A stretch of DNA of 6,138 nt from Microbacteriaceae bacterium (lineage in GTDB: Bacteria; Actinomycetota; Actinomycetes; Actinomycetales; Microbacteriaceae). The position numbers were made by a program, and so were the translations under genes. The stretch covers positions 1 through 6,138 of the forward strand of contig WOYR01000244.1 of assembly GCA_011620705.1 (NCBI GenBank). Direction: 5' to 3'. The notes below the pieces were generated by a model that was not told the origin of the DNA, did not search any database, and saw only the letters and a program-made list of their open reading frames with translations. Of the stretch, positions 4,857 to 6,138 are shown piece after piece. Each line of letters starts with the position of its first letter. Position 1 is the stretch's first letter.

Positions 4857-5620
4857 CAGCGCCCGGTGCCCGGGGCGCCGGTGCCCGCTGGGCCGAGATC
4901 GAGCAGCTTGTCGAGTCCGACGACGACGCCGCGCGCCGTCGGCGCCGCGCGCAGTCCGAGCAGCAGCCCCGCCGCGTACGAGTCGTCGCTGAAGGTCTCG
5001 TGGCTGATCCGCACGGTCTCGCCGACTCCGCCGAACACCACATCCTGCTGCGCGAGCAGCCCGCCCATCCGCAGGCTGTGGATCGGCACGCTCGCCACCT
5101 GCTGGCCGCGGGCGCGCTGATCCGCGTGCGGCGCGTCGACGGGGCCGAGCTCCGAGCGGGCGGCGCCGATCAGCTCGGCGGTGCGGATCGCGGTGCCCGA
5201 CGGCGAGTCCGTCTTGCCCTCGTGGTGCGCCTCGACGATCTCGATCGAGGAGAAATGGGGGGCGAGCATCGTGGCGGCGAGCGTCGCCAGCACCGAGCCG
5301 AGCGAGAAATTCGGCACGATGATCACGCCGAGCTCCGGCAGCCCGCGCATCCGGCGCGCGAGGGCGTCCACACGATCCGCGGTCCATCCCGATGTGCCGA
5401 CGAGCACCGGGATGCCGCGATCCAGCGCCGCTCCCACGATCTCGGGCGACACGGCGGGAACGGTGAGGTCGAGCACAAGATCGGCGCCGCCGATCCGATC
5501 GATCGGATCGGACGAGCCGAGCCCCGCATGCACGCGCAGGTCGTCGCTGCTCTCGATGAGCCGGGTGGCGAGCCGCCCCATCCGCCCGCTCGCGCCGACG
5601 ATCGCCACCGACGTCACCAT
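4856..5620 (-). CDS. dapB: 4-hydroxy-tetrahydrodipicolinate reductase (DapB)
   Basis: DapB reduces the DapA product with NAD(P)H to tetrahydrodipicolinate, the second step of the diaminopimelate branch. The 254-residue product is near the usual actinobacterial length. The nucleotide-binding motif is VGASGRMG (8-15). VGTSGW (74-79) and PNFSLG (103-108) follow. The family signature E-A-H-H-x-x-K-x-D-S-P-S-G-T-A spans 130-144, with H132/H133 and K136 as the catalytic and substrate-binding residues; FGGVGETVRISHE lies at 196-208. ATG at 5620 is taken as start, but GTG at 5617, one codon on, is equally plausible: it would make a GTGA overlap with the 5-codon ORF that begins at 5631. The C-terminal tail after residue 243 is Gly/Pro-rich and probably unstructured. 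The small membrane-protein gene follows with TGATG overlap. Confidence 0.96.
   Translation of the reverse strand: MVTSVAIVGASGRMGRLATRLIESSDDLRVHAGLGSSDPIDRIGGADLVLDLTVPAVSPEIVGAALDRGIPVLVGTSGWTADRVDALARRMRGLPELGVIIVPNFSLGSVLATLAATMLAPHFSSIEIVEAHHEGKTDSPSGTAIRTAELIGAARSELGPVDAPHADQRARGQQVASVPIHSLRMGGLLAQQDVVFGGVGETVRISHETFSDDSYAAGLLLGLRAAPTARGVVVGLDKLLDLGPAGTGAPGTGR
5490..5511. repeat. 22-bp perfect palindrome inside dapB
   Basis: CCGATCCGATC (5490-5500) is followed directly by its exact reverse complement (5501-5511), with no spacer. It encodes DPIDRIGG, residues about 38-45 of DapB, in a variable loop region. Runs of GATC/CGATC codons may create it by codon bias, but a 22-bp exact palindrome is notable in a coding region. 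Confidence 0.6.
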
Positions 5621-5631
5621 GGGGTCACCAT
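5614..5631 (-). CDS. Five-codon mini-ORF (MVTPW) overlapping dapB start
   Basis: An ATG at 5631..5629 reads M-V-T-P-W-stop, ending at TGA 5616..5614, out of frame with dapB and overlapping its ATG/GTG start codons. It begins exactly 7 bases after the TACGCT -10 box, where a leaderless ribosome would start. It may act as a translated micro-leader that hands ribosomes to dapB by stop-start overlap. It may equally be incidental: the first eight bases ATGGTGAC are simply repeated 11 bases later at the dapB start. Confidence 0.3.
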   Translation of the reverse strand: MVTPW

Positions 5632-5644
5632 GGCCCCCAGCGTA
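5632..5644 (-). promoter_or_regulatory. Putative dapB promoter (-10 TACGCT)
   Basis: TACGCT at 5644..5639 fits TAnnnT. A hexamer TAGACG at 5666..5661, 16 bases upstream, is a partial match to the TTGACA -35 element (4 of 6). Seven bases downstream of the -10 box lies ATG 5631, not the dapB ATG at 5620, so the dapB mRNA would have an 11-base leader containing the mini-ORF start. The TA of this box is shared with the opposing -10 box of the GNAT gene. Confidence 0.5.
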
Positions 5645-5655
5645 GCCTGGGGCCC
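5643..5655 (+). promoter_or_regulatory. Putative leaderless GNAT promoter (-10 TAGCCT)
   Basis: TAGCCT at 5643-5648 fits TAnnnT and is followed by seven bases (GGGGCCC) and the ATG at 5656, implying a leaderless transcript. No -35 is convincing. Its first two bases coincide with the TA of the opposing dapB -10 box, so RNA polymerase cannot occupy both promoters at once. Confidence 0.5.
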
Positions 5656-6138
5656 ATGCCCGTCTACCGTCCCGCCTCGCCGGCGGACGACGATGCGCAC
5701 GAACTGCTGGTCGAGTACTTCCGGATGCGCTCCGATACCTTCCCCGCCGGACCGGGGGCGTACCGGACCGTGTTCCCCGACCCCGCGCAGTTCGCCCCTC
5801 CTGCCGGGGTCTTCATGGTGGTCGACGACGATCTCGGACCGGTCGGCTGCGGCGGCATCCGGATGCTGGCCCCCGATCGCGCGGAGGTCAAGCACCTCTA
5901 CCTGCGCGATCGCGCGCGCGGCAGGGGTTGGGGCCGCGAACTGCTCGCGGAGCTCGAGGCCCGCGCCGTGGGGCTCGGCGCCCGCGAGATCGTGCTCGAC
6001 ACGAACGCGAGCCTGGAGGCCGCGCAAGGCCTCTACCGCTCCTCCGGCTACGCCGAGGTCGAGCCGTACAACGACAACCCGAACGCCGATCTCTGGCTGC
6101 GGAAGTTCTTCGGCGAGGACCCTGACCCGGTGCTCTGA
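5656..6138 (+). CDS. GNAT-family N-acetyltransferase
   Basis: This 160-residue protein is a single GNAT domain that transfers an acetyl group from acetyl-CoA to an unknown amine. After an N-terminal helix (DDDAHELLVEYFRMRS) come the central strands GVFMVVDDDLGPVGCGGIRM (51-70) and AEVKHLYLRDRARGRGWGRE. In the latter R88-G-R-G91-W-G93 is the pyrophosphate-binding R/Q-x-x-G-x-G/A loop. The C-terminal motif DTNASLEAAQGLYRSSGY (115-132), with N117 and the terminal Tyr, is typical of the family. An ending like VEPYNDNPNADLWLRK resembles small-molecule acetyltransferases annotated only as GNAT. Start ATG 5656 is supported by the upstream -10 box. It is divergent from dapB with 24 bases between the two outermost ATGs. 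The gene is complete: its TGA forms the last three bases of the window. Confidence 0.93.
   Translation: MPVYRPASPADDDAHELLVEYFRMRSDTFPAGPGAYRTVFPDPAQFAPPAGVFMVVDDDLGPVGCGGIRMLAPDRAEVKHLYLRDRARGRGWGRELLAELEARAVGLGAREIVLDTNASLEAAQGLYRSSGYAEVEPYNDNPNADLWLRKFFGEDPDPVL

Noticed and set aside
4857..5387. Upstream extension of the small membrane-protein frame through dapB
   Set aside because: That part is an Arg/Ala-rich shadow of dapB. The hydrophobic N-terminus and the TGATG overlap define the start at 4856.
5904..5915. GCGCGATCGCGC palindrome in the GNAT gene
   Set aside because: A 12-bp palindrome of this composition is expected often in high-GC coding DNA and lies in the conserved acetyl-CoA loop codons.
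1..6138. CRISPR array, prophage, defence system or new multi-gene system
   Set aside because: There are no spaced direct repeats and no integrase, transposase, nuclease or defence genes apart from the broken AbiEi-like N-terminal remnant. The remaining genes are known families or a small hypothetical.

Overview
The window is a gene-dense, very GC-rich stretch of housekeeping DNA. It most resembles a high-GC Gram-positive actinobacterium of the Microbacteriaceae (Microbacterium-like). Three things point there: strong third-position GC, the order dapB ... thyA-dfrA ... dapA-rnj (also recalled, with more genes in between, from mycobacteria), and start signals that look leaderless. Genus-level placement is inference.

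Layout, left to right. The minus strand holds the first codons of an RNase J gene (rnj, running off the left edge) and complete dapA. Upstream of dapA is a C-terminally broken remnant of an AbiEi-antitoxin-like winged-helix gene, whose frame runs into dapA without a stop. A 305-base non-coding stretch with several strong inverted repeats and a G-rich tract follows. Next come dfrA and thyA on the minus strand, overlapping by 4 bases. Divergent from thyA, on the plus strand, are osmC and a TIGR01777-type SDR/epimerase gene, which share one base (TGATG). These converge on a two-gene minus-strand unit: dapB, then a small membrane protein with a TPR-like tail, again joined by TGATG. Divergent from dapB is a GNAT acetyltransferase that ends exactly at the right edge.

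Functional links. ThyA makes dTMP and releases dihydrofolate, which DfrA reduces back to tetrahydrofolate. DapA and DapB are consecutive enzymes of the diaminopimelate/lysine branch, so both cell-wall and lysine precursor supply are represented. OsmC is a thiol peroxidase for organic hydroperoxides. RNase J acts in RNA processing and decay.

I see no CRISPR array, tRNA, rRNA, insertion sequence, phage gene or new multi-gene system. The most interesting points are at the level of expression signals: (1) a recurring TAnnnT box 7 or 8 bases before the start codon of the leading genes, implying leaderless mRNAs; (2) a near-perfect dyad that serves as the dapB/GNAT divergent promoter with the two -10 boxes sharing their TA; (3) a 5-codon mini-ORF at the predicted dapB transcript start; (4) the stop-less gene remnant in frame with dapA; (5) three consecutive inverted-repeat structures between dfrA and that remnant.
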